Of a stretch of 64,000 nucleotides of DNA, positions 20,197 to 34,600 are shown piece by piece. The position numbers and the translations under genes are program-made. Numbering within the stretch: position 1 is the first letter of the stretch; each line of letters opens with the position of its first letter. The notes below the pieces were generated by a model, which worked only from the letters and a program-made list of their open reading frames with translations, searched no databases and was not told the DNA's origin. The DNA is from Gonium pectorale (Eukaryota > Chlorophyta > Chlorophyceae > Chlamydomonadales > Volvocaceae): NCBI GenBank assembly GCA_001584585.1, contig LSYV01000023.1:771439-835438 (forward strand). Reading direction: 5' to 3'.

Positions 20197-22655
20197 TTGG
20201 CGCGTTTGTTTCTTCTGTCTAACGCTCTGACGGCTCGGCCAGCAGCGCTATGCTGCTGTGAACCGACGGCGCCGAGCTGCGCCATCGCTGGGCCTTGCCG
20301 CATGTGTTTTGCGTGCAGCTTGTATGCATTTGTTTGGTTGCTCAATGGCCGCGGCGTGCTTTACTGTGAGGCATGTGGCCCTACAGGACCCACGGATGGG
20401 CTCATGATCATATGACGTGTACGCCAATTGATGCCAGACAGGCGCTTCGGTCGCGTGGGTTAGTTGGTTTCGCCTTTTGGGCCTCCCTGCCTTGATCGCT
20501 GCTTGGCGACTGTGTATGCGCTCAGCCCAATGGTGCTCACTGTGCGCAGTGTGAAATGCAGAAGGCGCCGCAGAACGGAACCTTGCGCACGTGCTTCCCG
20601 GCCATGGCGTGTCGCCCCGTTGGTCGCGCTCTCGTCTTTGGTCTATCGTTGATTGCGCGGCGTCTGCCTCGTCTTGGGGTTGAATTCGATTTGGATGCAT
20701 TTTTGCATTGCTGCGCCCGTTCAGTTCCTAGTTTGTTGTCGCTGGGGTTGAAGCTGCACGGCATGATCCGTGGGTCTTGTGCATGTCGATGCCGCCCAAC
20801 CACTCAACACCACTGGAAGAATGTGTGCCGCTGTCAGCAACAACTCCCTTCTGCATTTGTGACAGCGACTGCCGGGGCGTTCCCGGTGTCAATTGGAGGG
20901 GGACCAAGGATGGAGCTGTTGGCAGGCGATGTTGGCGGCAGGGTGTTGAGAGAAGTCGCTGTGCGTTAGGTTGACTCTTAGGCGGTACATTTCATGTCAT
21001 GGCCTTTTACATGCGTTGCCAGTGCGCTGGCAGTGGCTGCCGTTTTGCGAGCGGAAAGTTTAAGTATCTTTGTTTGCAGTCGAGCATGCTGATACGATAT
21101 GGGCGTTTGATTGATCGGAAAAAGGCTGTTTTCAAGTACACATGGCACCTAGGCGTCTAGCTGTGCCCAGCTGAGGGAGTCCAGCTGTGTCCACTACGGT
21201 AAAGCGCACGATCCTCCACATCTGCACGTGTCCACATGCGTGAAAAAGGGAACGGAAACATGGCGTGTACGCACGCCATGAGATATGAAACGAGGCACCT
21301 CCAGCGCACCAGCCCCTGGCGGCGGGAACAGTCGTAGAAACCGGGCGCCGTTGTGCCATCGGCCTGAGCCCACGTCAAGTCGTGACGCTCACGGCACCGC
21401 ACACTGCGCTATAAGTGGCGACAGGCCGTTTGCCGCCTATCTCCGCAGGTCAAGAAGCACACGACAAAGACCAAAAAGGCCGCTCGCGCGCCGAGACGGC
21501 TTCTACGGCCTGTTGACCGGCGTCACACGTGGGGTGTGCCATCGGCCAAACAGCATCCCAGCTGTCACGCAGCCAGCGGCCGCAGAGCCTAGTCCTACAG
21601 GGCAGGAGGCAGGGATACAGTGGCTTCACGAAACTCTGCACGAAAGCCTATCTTCTTCATACCTGAGCGGGCGTCAATGAGGGACTAAAGCCCGGAGACA
21701 GAGAACCAAGCAGAGACCGTTGGAAGGTGGTAGAAGCCTGAGGCGCATGCCATCCCGAGCCGTCGAAGGCCGAACAGCGAAATGTTCCCAGTAGTCTTTC
21801 GCATTCCAAGCCCCAGAGCCCGTTGAGAAGCCCGATGGAAAGCCTCAAACCCAGCGACCGGGAACCAAGAAGCGTAGGATCCCTCCCGCTCTCTCGCCCG
21901 TCCCATCCCTCGATGCCGTCGAACGAAGTCCCGCCAACCCAGTCCCACCCGTGCACACCAAGGGCACGAGATGGAGTGGAGGGGGAGACAAAGGCGCCGG
22001 AGAAAGGGTAGGCAGCAGGAGACGTGAGGTCCGCCGCCGACCCGTCGTAGGCCCCAATGCCCAGCACACAGAGAAAACCGCAGGGCAACTGAATCCCGGC
22101 CGCGGCTGCATGACACCCACCTAGACGAGGGAAAGGGTGGGGGCTTGTTGCACAGCGGGAGGGCACAGCGACACACAGTGCCTTCGAAGTCCATGTACCT
22201 GCAGGGCCCCGTATGCAGCTGGGATGAACAGCGCCCGCCTTCCGCCGTCTTCACCTCTGCGGTGGAGAGGGGTGGAGGACTAACCGGCGTGTTTTAGAAC
22301 TCTCCTACCAGCGCCGCGACCTGTTTACCGCATGTACCTAGAAAGGGTTGTGGACGATAATGCCGTGTACTGTACAATTGTACGGGTTTGTACGAAAGGA
22401 TGGCAGTAGCGCACGGGACTCGGTGGCCGCCGCCCGTGCGAGGCCGTGCAATCCGACCTCGTGATTTGTACACTCATGACCTCGTTAGGAACACTCTCGA
22501 GCTCGCGCAATGGTGGACCCGGCTTGCGGCTTGATTGAGCTGTCGGCTGGCCAGCATTTCGTCGCAGCATCGAGCGGCTTTAGATAATCGCATAAGGAGA
22601 GAACGGATTCCCCTAATTTAACGACGGCTCTCTTTCGACTCTTTGAAATTGGCAA

Positions 22656-25600
22656 ATGAGCGAGCGGGGTGATCAGCTTTCTAGCATCATAGGAATTGAT
22701 AATAGGGTATCGGACAGCAGCATTATCACTGGGTGAGCTGGACTGCTTTGCGGCTTGGTGGCGAACCTGTGGCGAGGTGCAGCGGAGTCGCGCAAATGGC
22801 CTTCTACAGAACATTCTGTATTCTTCCAGGGCTGGCCAAAAAGACTTTGACCGGTACCTGTCTTGCCGCTGCATTGGTATGAGCTGCCGGCCTGGCCAAC
22901 CCCCGCCTGTAGGCTGTGGACATCTGCTGGCATCGGCGGCGCGGTTCTCTTTGTATTCTGCATCCTTCAGCGCTACAGCCGCCTGTACCGGTACCGCTTG
23001 GTGGGCCCGTGGGGCGGTGGCGTGGCGGGGCTGGTGGGTTTGCCACCTCGAGCGCTTGTCAACTCCCCAACCCCCCCTCACTTTTCGTGCAGTTTGCCAG
23101 GCATGTCCGCGTACCGCCTCGCAGCCTCAAGTCACATGGACTTATCTCGCTCTTGTGAGTACGCTAGCCCACCTGTGGTCCGCCGTAGGGGGGGTTCTCG
23201 GGTCTCGCTCGCGGACGACGGGGCACTGGGCATGGCCAGCAGGCGTGGCCGCACCCGGCCTCAGCGCCTCTCCAAAGCGCGAGAGGTCGGCGCCCGCGAC
23301 CGCGATTGTTTGAGCTCGTGCTCCCCTACCGCATCAGCATGTGCGTCCCTTGCAGCACCGCTATCCCCTACCCTTTCCATCCTTGGTTCCTTGGCTACGC
23401 CCACCCCGACTTCACCCTCGTCTCTGCGCTGCCCGTCCCCGCCGCAGCGACTGGGCCATCAAGGCGGTCACAATCTCGGACTCGGAGTTCGTGCTGTCGG
23501 CCGGGCTAGATGCCCTGGTGAGCTGTCTCGGTGCAGGGACACGAGCACTCGCCTAGGTTTTATGATGGCCGGCTAGTTAACGGCAGACCCTGGGAGCAGA
23601 GGCGCTGGCACCGTGTGAGGCGTTATGGCCTGTCGTCCCCGGGGAAGCTGACGGCGGCGGAGGGGCTCCGTCCTCGAGGCGCCGCACCACGGCGCGAGCG
23701 CTTTGGGGCCGGCCTCGGGCCATCCCGCTAGGCTGTGTATGTGGTGTGCATGCACAATGGCACAGCCTGCCCCCATCCCGCCGCCCGTGCCTCGTTTCGG
23801 CAGCAACCGCCCGCATCCCGCACCCCGACCCGATGCCTGGCCGGCCCCGCAGATTATGGTGAAGCTGTGCGCCCTGGGCGTGCAGCTCTTTCTGCCGCCC
23901 TGCTTCATAGGCGTCGTCGTCCGTAAGTAGCCGCGGCCACCCCTGCCACAACGCCATGCCCTGGCTGCTGTTTCGCGCCCGGTTTATCGCCGCTGACATG
24001 CTCGTCTTGCCACATGGCCCATGCGCGCCATTCCGCTGCATGCTGCCCAGCCGCCATGGTGCAGCAACAGACACCATGGTGCAGCAACTGCTGCCGCGCT
24101 GCTGCCGCTGCAGCACCATGCCAAGCCAGCCCAACCGCAGACGCAGCCCAACCGCGCATGCAGCGGGTCCTCGTGCTGGCATCTTACACGGGACCTTCTC
24201 GTCGGACAGCCGCAACCCTAATGATGCGCCCCTCCGTGCTCAGAGCCCCAAGCTCAGATCCCATACCCCCAAATTCCCAGGCCCGTGGTGCCGTCAACCG
24301 TGTCCCGCTTACTGCCCTCCTCCCTCTGCACCTCTGCTACCCCTCGCGCTCCCCTCCCGCCCCACTCGCGCTTCCCATCCCTCTTGTCGCGTCTGCTGCT
24401 GCAGTGATTCCCCTCCACTGGACCGGCGGCGAGTCCGAGGTGACCTCGGCCTACCACAGTAACTTCATGCGCCTCACCATGGCCAACATCAAGAAGGGCT
24501 CTGCGCGCTTCTGGTGGGAGGGGCAAAGGGAGGGTCTCCTGCGATCTGGGTTGACGCGCTCGCGCTCTGGCTAGGTCGTGGCCGCCCCGCTGGTCTGGGA
24601 CGCTGTGTACCTGCTGCACGTTGCCGGGCGGTTGCAGGACCCTCTCCAATCCCTCCCCTTTTGGAATGCGCCTGCTGACAGTGTTGTGCCCGTGCGAGCA
24701 TCCCCCCGTCTCGCATCTTCCGACCCTGCATTCCGGCCCGCTTCGCGTGTTCTCCCTGTTGTGCTGCCGCCTTGCCTGCTGCGCCGGCAGGGTGCACCTG
24801 GCCTGCGTGTATGCCTACATGGCTTGGGCCATGTGGTTGCTGCAGTGGCACTACCATCAGTACCTGGTGATGCGGCACAGCTATCTATCGCGAGGTACGG
24901 GTTATGGAGGGCATCGCAGGGTGCGGAGTGCGGGCAGGTGCGTACTCCATGAACGGGCGGTGACGCGCCAGTGGGGGGCGTCGCCCTGCCGCAGACCTTG
25001 GACGGCGTGGCCGGATGGCCTAATCCGTGGCCAATGGGAAGGGGGCAGCTGCCCTGGGGATCGCCGCCTTGGTGAGGGGGTGACGCAGATTCGCGGGGCC
25101 CAGGCTGCCGGCGAGGGGCGGCGGGGAGGCGTTGAGCGGTGCGGTGCGGGCGCCCCGCGCAGGCAGCGATGAGAACACGTGGCGCAACATGTTCAAGTCC
25201 TCCTCGCTGCCCGACAAGGCGCCCGGCGACGAGGACGGCGGCAACGTGATGGACCGCCTCATCGGCAACTTCCGAGCCATCAAGGCAGCGCTGACGCCCG
25301 AGGGCGTGCAGATAGACGAGGAGGTGGGGGAGGTTCACCCGCAGGGGGGGTTGTCCACCGAGCACCGTCCCTTAAGCATAGCGCATGTAACTGAGCTTTG
25401 TTGGGTGTGTGAGGGGTTGGGGCTCAACTGAGCGTCCGGGCTTGCCACCCTGCGCATGTGCCGCAGCGCGCGCCCATCATGCCCTCGTTTGACCTCGGCC
25501 GCTGCCTCGCCAACGGCCCCTACTGGTGCGCACACTAGAACATGTCTGCGCATCTCTTCCTTGCTGCCGACGTGCGCTCGCCCCAGACAGCCGGGCAACT

Positions 25601-28600
25601 GGCGGATCGCTTGCCGGCAATCCCACGTGCCGCCCGTATTGTCCCTTCCCCACAAGTGGTGGCACAGGAAGTCTTGCCCCCATCCGCCCCGGTCCGGTCT
25701 TCGCCTCTGACGCTGCTTGCGCCCCGCGCTACCCACACCGATGCAGGGAGTTGCAGGCGGGGCCGCTGGGGAGGAGGATGTGGGGTCCCCCACGGCCTTT
25801 GTCGAGGACCCCTCGGGCCGAAGCGCCCAACCCGGCTTCATGTCGGCCCTACTGGGCAACAGCCCAGCCGCCTCGCCCTCGGATAAAGACCTCCGCAAGA
25901 GGCTGCCCCAGCCCTCCTACCTCACACGCCAAGGCTCCAGGCGTGCATCCGTGTCCGCACAAAGGTGTGAACTCCTATGGTGCACGGAAAAGCGTGTACG
26001 GCAGGGTTCCGAACAGGATGCGGGTGTGGGGCGCGCAGCGCGTACGGGTTGCTTGGCGGCCCCGGGTATGAAGGTCTCTGCATGCATGTTTGGCAAGGGA
26101 AATGAGCGGCTGGGACCGGTTGCGAAAGGGCGCTGGGGAGTTGTGGACGCGGGGCGGCTGGCCAGGACCCTGGTGGTGGGGCCTTGCGCCGTCCCTGTAT
26201 AAAGGGCGAAAGGGTTGCTTAATTTGCAGCGAAGCGTCACGCCAGCAGCAAGGATTCTGTTGACTGTGCACGCATGCCGAGCTGCGGCTCACCCCATGCC
26301 GCCCCACGATCCTGCGGGCAGCCGCCGGTGCTGTGAGGTGGTAGCGCCGCGTGCACGGCTACGAGGCCTGGCACGATGGCTTTGCCGGACGTCCTTGACT
26401 CCCCTTTGGCCCCGCACTGTTCCGCGCAACGCCATGTCACCCTACGCGGCCCTACCATCGTCTGCGGGGCCCCGCCAGGCGCTTCTCAATGTCACGGGTT
26501 GTCAGGGCAACGGCCGAGGAGGCCCGTGGCAGGAGCCCGGCTGGCGACCAGGGACCCGACCTGGCCACCACCAGCGGCGCCGCCGCCTCCGTCTCCCCCG
26601 TCTCCGTCTCCGCCGCCGGACCGCGCCACGCCACGGCCCTGCATAATGTAGCAGCGGTGGCGGCGGCGGCAAAGTCGGCGCGCAGTAGCATCGACACCGG
26701 CGGCGGCCGGTGGCCCCTCGGCGCGCAAGCGCGCAGCGGCGGGGTGCCCGGTCGGGTATCGCCGTCGCCGTCGCCGCGTGGGCTGGAGCTGTCGACGCGG
26801 ATGATTGCCGGGGATGAGGCCCCCTTCCCACGCCCGTCTCCTCATGGTACCCACCACCTCCCGGCCCTGAAGGAGGAACAGGTATTTGTTAACACGTACT
26901 TCAGCTGTCATTTCTGATGTGCTGCTGGCGCTGGCTATTGCGGGATCTGCCTTGCTGCTGCTGCTGGTCACGCGGGACTTCCTCGGGGTTCAGGCTCTTC
27001 GGGCCTGACGGGAAACACGGGGGGCCCGGCCTACTAGGAAATCCCGTGGCCGCACCCGCTGCTGCTCCCATTCTGCCATACGCATCTAGTATCGACGTGT
27101 ACGGCAAAATGGGAGCAGCAGTTACAAAAAACGGCTTGCTGCAACGGGTTCATGCTCCCGCACCCCAAAGCCTCCAGCCAGTATGTGCGATGCTCCACCA
27201 CGCACCATCACCCATCAGCCAGCCGGGCTCGCATATGCCGACTTTTGGCTGTACCGTATACGACCCTGGCCGCCAGCCCTACCACGCCCGTGACCCTGTC
27301 CTTGCGGCTCGTTGTGCTGACCCTCGTCCACCTGGTCCTATCTCTCCCGTGGCCCCACAGCTACAGTCGCTCCAGAGCGCTGCCTCGGGGCTGGTGGCCT
27401 CAAACGAGGCCTCCAGGGACGGCACCCAGGCGGGTGACGGGCCGCAGCGCGCGGATGCGCAGCCGCGGACCCAACGCCCGGTGGCGGAAGCCACTGAAGG
27501 CGCTCCCGACAGCGATCCCGCCGCGGCCGGCCCGGCCCCCGCCCACAGCACCTTGCCTGCTCACGTGGAGGGCAGGAAGGTTTCAGTGGATGCGCTGGAA
27601 GTTCCTGCAGCTCACCCGGCCCCGCTTGTAACCCCGGCTATCGAGGCCGCATCTTGGACGGCGGGCGAGGCGCCGCACGAGCCGCTCGCCGCTGCAGCGG
27701 TTGCGGCTTCGTTCGCGGCTTCGGAGGTGCGGATATCGATGAGCGGGTCCAGTGACGGCGGGCAAGGCGGCGGCCGCCGCCGCCGCAGCGGCGGAGGCGG
27801 CAGTAGGGGCAGCCGCCGCAGCAGCGGCGGAGGCAGCAAGGGCAGCCGGCGCAACAGCGCTGCCGGTGCCACCAACGCCACTGCGGCCGCTGCCGACGCG
27901 GGGGAGATCGACCTGGAGATGGGCCCCATCCAGGTTGGGCTCGGCTTCAGCGACGACGGCGGCGATGACCAACATGTTAATGATTCCGACGACCCGCTGG
28001 ACTCACTCGTCTTCGAGGCCCACGAGCTCGAGTGGTGGCGGGGCGACGCGCTGCGCAAGGTACAGGAGTTGGCCGTGGCCGAAGTCAGGGAGAAGGCTGC
28101 CAAGGCCAAGGCCAAGGCCAAGGGAAAGGTGGCGGACCCGGGCTCGCCCGTCCAGGTCCCCGAGTCTGCCGCCGACGGGGTGGCTCCAAGTGTCCCGTGC
28201 GCCGCCGATGCCACCGCCGGCACGGCGCCGCCAGACGACGGTGCCGCGGACCCTCTTAGTGGCGGCGCCGGTGGCGCTGCGGCCCCGACCGACGCCGAGG
28301 TGCGTCGCTACCGGCCCAGCGTGAGCCTCCGCAAGACGGTGAATGCCATCAACCGGAGGGGCAACACGGTGGCGGTGCTGGCACAGCACTATGCTGTACT
28401 GGTGACGGACGTCGTGGACTACAAGCAACAGCGATTGCGGAAGCGGGAAGGCGGCGACGGGGCGGGCGACAGGTAAGGAGCGAGCGGGCGAGAGCGCCCA
28501 AGGGCGACAGCGAGGTTGGAGCCGGGGCGGAATGGCGATGGGCTGGGTCTCGGGGGAACGGGCGTCACGCGGGAGCCGGGCGCGGGGCTGATGGGCATTG

Positions 28601-31600
28601 CGCCCCTCACGTCCCTCGCGTCCCTCGCGCCAAGCCTCATGGAAAAGGGCCGCAAACGTTGGGCTGGGGCGTGGAAGAGGATACGCGCACGGACGAAGGG
28701 AAGGGGCTCTTGGTGGCTAATGCAGGCTGTGACTCGATCGTGGCGCTTGTTCGGACTGTATTGAGCACTGATGACCCACCGGCACCTCCTTGCCGCTGCC
28801 CGTCGCGCCCTTGCCCGCGCCTTGCTTGCAGTCCCGACGGGGACGCGCACCCGACGGGGGCCGGCCATGGGAAGCCGCTGCGGCGGCAGAATGTCATCCC
28901 TCGCTGGCTTTCCAGGTGAGCTAGGGCAAGCGCCTGTGCTGGATCCGGGATGCCTTCTGGGTGCCTCCGCAGTCGCGCCACCGAGGACCAAGGATGGACG
29001 GAACGGCGCGGTGGCCAGCTCCGCGCCATACTGTCAAACCCTGCCAACAACCACGATGGTGTGGGTGGTCCAATGATAATGGTGTATGGTCATAGGCTCA
29101 GTATGGCGTGTAGGTCTACGTTAGGAGGGGTCAAGTAGACCGCGTTTGGAGACATGGTGTGAGTCCGCGTGGCATGTGCTGGGGGCCAAGATGCCCCGGA
29201 CGCATCAGCCCCGTGCGGCCACGTCCGGGTCCCGTCTCATGGCGCTGCCCGCACATGTGCCCGGCGCGTCAGGGTCCGTTCGCATTCCCATGGCGGCACC
29301 GTGACCGCCCTGGGCGCAAACCGCGCCTCCTGAATCCCAACTTGCGCAGCTCCCCACGCTGTCCCTTTCGGCCGCCGTCGTGTCTCGAGTGCGCGCCCCC
29401 TTACATGCCGTCGCCCTACCCCCACGCCGCCTGCCATCCCAGTGACTTCCATCCCTCTGCCTTACCTCTCCCACCCTCCCACAGCTGGTTTACGATGGGC
29501 TACGGGACGTCCGCCGCGCGGGACCTCCACACCTACTCCCACCACTCCGGCGCGTCGCTCGCAAGCAGCAGCCTGGGTGTGGGCGAGCCGTCCGCCACCG
29601 CCGGCGCCCCCTACAGCAGCTCCCCTGGGCTGTCGCCACACGCCGCGTTTCTCACGGGTAGCGGCAACTCCCCGCGCCACGCCGCCGGAGGCGCCTTCGC
29701 GGCTCTCGTCGCCGGAGCCACCACCTTGCCGCGGCACCTGATGCGCCATCCGGCGCTGGGGTCCCCGTCAGGGTCGCCCGGGCTGTCGCCCGGCGGCCGG
29801 AACCGGCGCCACAGCGACGCGGGGCCGGCCTTTGCCATGGGCGCCTCGGCTAGCCCCGGCGGCCAGGGCACCCCTCGCCAGCTATCGCAACAGATGCAAC
29901 AGCTGCGCAACGGAGGCGCGGGCGCTGGCGCTGCGGCCGCCACGAGCGAGCAGCAGCCGGGCGCCGCCGCTGGGGCCGCGCCGCCCAACGGGGCCGCGCC
30001 GCCGAATGGGGCCGCGCACGACGCTGCGACGGCGGCCACCGCCGCCAGCGGTGCTAGAAGCGGTGGCGCCTCCGTGTGGGCTAAGGCGGCCGAGGCCGTG
30101 ATGGCGGAGATGGGCGGGTCATCGTCACCGGGCCGGGGCAGCAGCAGGCTCAAGGAGCGCCCCTCCCTCGGCGAGCAGCGATCTGCCGGACACCCGACCG
30201 GGTCTGGCGCCGCCCAGGGCTCGATGGTGAGCCGCCACGGAAGCAAGCGGTCTCCTCCGATTGGAGCGGCGGGAAAGGCTGGCAGCTTGCGTAAGCCTGC
30301 GCCCAACTTTTGGCGCGTGTTCGAGGCAATGGCGGAGCACGCCCGCCAGCAGCAGCAGCAGCAGAACTCCAACAGCGCCGGCAACTCCAGCGGCAGCAGC
30401 AATCCGCCGTCCGGGCAGCAGCGACCTCCCTACGCGGTGTCGCCCCAGCTTCGCAGCATCCAGTCGCACCCAGTGCCTTCGTCGGGACAATCTAGTCAAG
30501 GCCGCGACGGCCCCCCTAACGTCTCCAGGCACAACAGCGCGCCGCCCCGCCGCGACGGCGCTGACGGCGTCGACGGCGGAGGCGGCAGCCAGCTGGCGTT
30601 GCGCAGCGCCAGCGCAGTGCAGCCCACGGTGTCAGAGGTCGCCGACGGCGCGGCGACGCCAGCGGAGTCGGTGCCGAAGCTTGCAGCGGCGGCGCCGCCA
30701 GTAAGGGACCGCAGCAGCGGCGACGAGGAGCCGGTGCGTCTGCCGCCGGGGCCTTTGGCGGAGGCAGTGGAGCAATCCAGCGGGGACCAGCCGGATGCGG
30801 GCGGTGGTGAAGACAGCCCGGCCGCCGCGACGGCGGAGAGCCCGCCAGCGGCAGGCCGCCCTCTCGACGGCAACACCCCTGCACACCATGCGAACGCCGC
30901 GGCCGACGGCCGTGCGGAGCTCCTGAGCGGCGGCTCTTCCCTGCGTCGCCGACGCGGTGGCGGCGGCAGCGGCAACGGCGGCGACGCCACCGCGGCGGCC
31001 TCTATCGCCGACGACGGGCGACCGTCGGGTGCCTCCGCCGCCGGCACCGTGGACGCTCGTGCACGGGCGCTTGAGCGTTGGGACTGGCTTGCGTGGCACG
31101 TGTATGAGGGTAACGTGGCCAAGCTCCCCCGCAGCAGCAAGTACAGCTTGGTGTCCGCCACCTTCTACCGCCTCTTTCCGTACGAGTTCGACCGTGCCGT
31201 GCCGGTTATACGGCACAAGGAGGTGGACCTGCTGCTGATGCAGATCGACCAGCACATGGCGCAGTACGAGTTTGTGAGTCTTGGGTGCGGGGCGGGGACA
31301 GTACGGGACTATGGGTTCATAAGCATGGTGGATGAGAGCGAGGGGGCGGGGGGCTGCGGAGCGGGCCAGAAGGCGTTGCAGGACTTGTTGGACAGAAAAC
31401 AACCGGTGATGCGACGCTGTTTCGCGACGAGTGACAGTAAGCGCAGCCAGCCTCCACCCCCCGCGCTTACGACGGTGCGGCACCTTGCCTGGGTGCGGTA
31501 CAGTCATCATGCCGGATGCAGACATGCCACGCTCAGTACCGCCGCATTATGTGGGTCATCAACTCATCATGGGGGGTTGGCTCCGTGCCTCGCATGCCTC

Positions 31601-34600
31601 GCATTATTCGTGCTCCACGCGCACACGCCGACCCCAGGTCCCGGCCTTGACCGGGCCAACCCGCGCTCGCCCTGCTCCCCGCAGGCCAAGGAGTACGAGG
31701 CGAAGACGAATAAGCCGCTCATCCGCCGGAGCGGCTTCTGCGGCCTGACGGGAGAGCGCTACGACGCGCGGACGTTCCATAAGCAGAAAGCGCTGGAGCT
31801 GATCGACCAGGTGACGCCTGGCGCGGGGGTCGGGAAAGGGGGGCCCGGTCATTGCTGTCGGGCTTGGGCAGGGGCGGACGGGGCTGGGACCGACAGGTGA
31901 CAGAGGGGAGGGGCATTGTGCTTGTGAGTGGCGGTGTGGCGCGGTGGGCTGCGTTGGGGCGGCAGAGCTCCTCAGACAGGACAGGGAGGAACCTGGTCGG
32001 GGTTGCCAGGGGAGCGGGCAGGGTGGGACCAGTCTATCGGGGCGAAGGCGATGTGACCACAGAGGGGCAGTGGGCTGAGAAAGGCATTCTCAGTAGAGAA
32101 GCCTGGGGGGCGCATGCCTCTCCTGACCATTGAAACAAACGAGAGGTGAGGGGCGAAGGAGGTTCTCCAGGCGTTACCGCGAAGCGCTGCCCTCCGTCCC
32201 ACAGACGGGGTACCGGCAAATGCCGGGGCAGGGCAGGAGGCTTGGGCAGGATTCGAAGCCGAGGGAGCGGGCGGGGGGCGTTCAGGGGCCCGGTAGTCAG
32301 GCGAGGCGAGCGGAGGATCCCCTTGAACTTGCTGAGCATGATCCCACATCGCCGGTCACCCATTCAGGGCCAACCGGTTGCGCTTACCCCTTCCCTGCTA
32401 GCCCATCCCTCCCACTCAACGTCTTCGGGAGCCTACAACTGAAGGCCTTCAACGTCTTCAACGTCTTCGGGAGCCTACAACTGAAGGCGCTTTTGTCAAT
32501 CGGTGGTCTCTGAACCCCTCCCCCCACGTCACCATGTTCACCCCGCTCGGCCAACTCGCAGATCCCCGCAGCGCGGCGCCGCGCCTTCGAGGAGGGCGTG
32601 ACACCCTCCTGGTTTGTGTTCTTCAAGACGCAGCGCGCCGCGGCCGTGGCGGCGCAGTGCGTCATCCATGCCGAGGACAACCGCCGGTTCAAGGTGCGGG
32701 ATTGCGGCTTGGGGGACACGAGATGGATGCCGCGGGGCCGACCCGTGCAGATCACAACGCCTTACAAAGATGTAACCTGGGCCCAACCCGCCCACGCCCC
32801 GCCTGCACAAATGCTGCGAGGCACTACAAAATGGTGCAGGGAGACGTTCCGCCATAGGAGCCGTATCCTGCCACCCACCGACCCCTTTTGCACACCCGCC
32901 CCCCTTTCGCCCGGCCCAGGTGCAACCTGCGCCCGGCCCGGAGGAGGTCAACTGGCCGTACCTGTGGTCGGACTGGCGCTCCCGCGACCTGCGCCGCTCG
33001 CTGCTGCGGCCGCTGGCCCTGCTGGTGGTGTTGTTCCCCATCGGCATCTTCACGGGCGGCCTCATGCAGCTGGACTACCTGCTGTGCCCCGACCACAAGT
33101 GCCGTGAGTGCACAGGGGCCGGCGGACGGGCAGGGCAGGGCTTGGGACGGAGCTGTTACACCGACGGACATTTTGATGTTGTGTGGCTGGCGGGCGTGCA
33201 TGCAATACCCCCGCCGTCGCGGCGCCGCCCCCCGCCGACACTGGCGCCCTATGCCGCCTTACCGGGGGTAACCTTGTTCGGAACCCTGCCTCTTGCCCCC
33301 CCCCCCGACGCAGTCAACCTGGAGGAGGGCTCGACGGAGTGGATTGAGAACAGCTGCACCACGCTGGATGTGGACAGAGAGCGGTGAGCGCACGCGGCCT
33401 GCCCGCCGCCTGCCTACTCCTCGGGTAGCGCCCTCCCACACATCCTCACTCCTCGACCACACCACGCGGATCCATCACCTTACTTCCTTGCCCAAATCCA
33501 TGCTCTCCTGCCCACCCGTGGCTCCCGTTCTCTCCCACCTCACCACTGCTTTCTCTCCATCTCCGCCCCCGCCCCCCCATCCCCACCCCCTCAACCACCC
33601 TGCCCCCGCCCGCTCAGGAACCAGCTGTCGTGGGACTGGTACTGCGAGCAGAAGAGCCCGGTTGCCCGGCTGCTGCAGCGACTGGTGGTGGGCTGGCTGC
33701 CCTCGCTGCTCATTAACCTGTGGCAGGGCATGGTGCTGCCGCTGGTGTTCATGTTCGTGGTGCAGGTGGGTGCGTGGGTGGGGGGATGGCTGGGTGCGGG
33801 GGTTGGAGCCGAGGGGATGGGCGCGGGGAAGGGGCCGCAGCCTTGCTTCGCCAGGCTTTGTTGCCCAGGGGACGCGTGGAGTCGTCGAGACGAGGAGGCG
33901 GGCCTTGCCTTATGGTGCGCAGACTGCGCCTCGTGTTGCAAACGTCAAGGCCCTCCTCCACGGCCGTTCTCCCCTGGGCCCGCAGGTGGGCCGCCAGGCG
34001 CGCTCCCTGTCCGATGCGGACCGGTCGGTGGCCCGGTACACCTTCCTGTTCGCCATCTTCAACGTGTTCCTGGGAGGCGTGGTGGGCAGCACCATCATAC
34101 AGGTGGGCCGGCGCGCGTTGGGGCTAATGCGGGGCTGAGCGCGGCTGTCCTTAGTTTCGGTCAGGGCCGCAGCCGCGCGCCCGTCGCCAATCGCCTGCCG
34201 CCGCTGCTGCCGCAGCCGCTCCCCTCACCACCCTACCCTTGCCGTCAGCTTACATGATTTTCCGCGCCCTCACGCGCTCTTACGCCAACTTACGCACGTT
34301 TCGCCTGCAGGGCATCAACTCGGCCATCAGCAAGGGCCCCAGCGAGATCTTCAACCTGGTCGGGCAATACCGTGAGTGCGGCTCGCTGGGTGCGAGTGCG
34401 GCTGGGCAAACTGGTACCGAGCGACTTCACTGCGTGTGGACGTCGGCCGCAAAGCTGACCAGCCGCGGACCAGCCCGTGCCCTCCAGTCTGTGAAGGCGC
34501 CGCGCTGCTCCTGCTCATCACTAGCCCCTTTCCAGACCCTTACTCCGCCCTCCCGCCGCTGCGTCCCGCCGCTGCATCCCGCCGCCCCTCCAGTGCCCAC

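Larger units (their letters stand above)
19411..22655. other. Intergenic region downstream of DP
   Basis: Probably contains the DP 3' untranslated region; no TGTAA signal was seen in the first 2 kb. It holds a 12-bp tandem repeat (19786-19821) and a 30-bp duplication (20137-20196). From about 21.1 kb the sequence is less GC-rich, with a minus-strand frame (21657-22166) that has no recognisable motif. No gene is supported. Confidence 0.55.

Noticed and set aside
21657..22254. Overlapping minus-strand frames at 21.7-22.3 kb
   Set aside because: Two different frames are open over the same DNA, neither with a motif; more likely non-coding or a degenerate repeat.
24575..24620. Extra OSCA exon reading VVAAPLVWDAVYLLH
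   Set aside because: It resembles a membrane segment, but including it breaks phase; SARFW joins directly to VHLACVYAYMAW across the intron 24514-24790.
25467..25525. Additional OSCA exon (RAPIMPSFDLG...)
   Set aside because: It enters in phase 0 but leaves in phase 2, which does not fit the next well-supported exon at 25747; exon 8 joins that exon directly.
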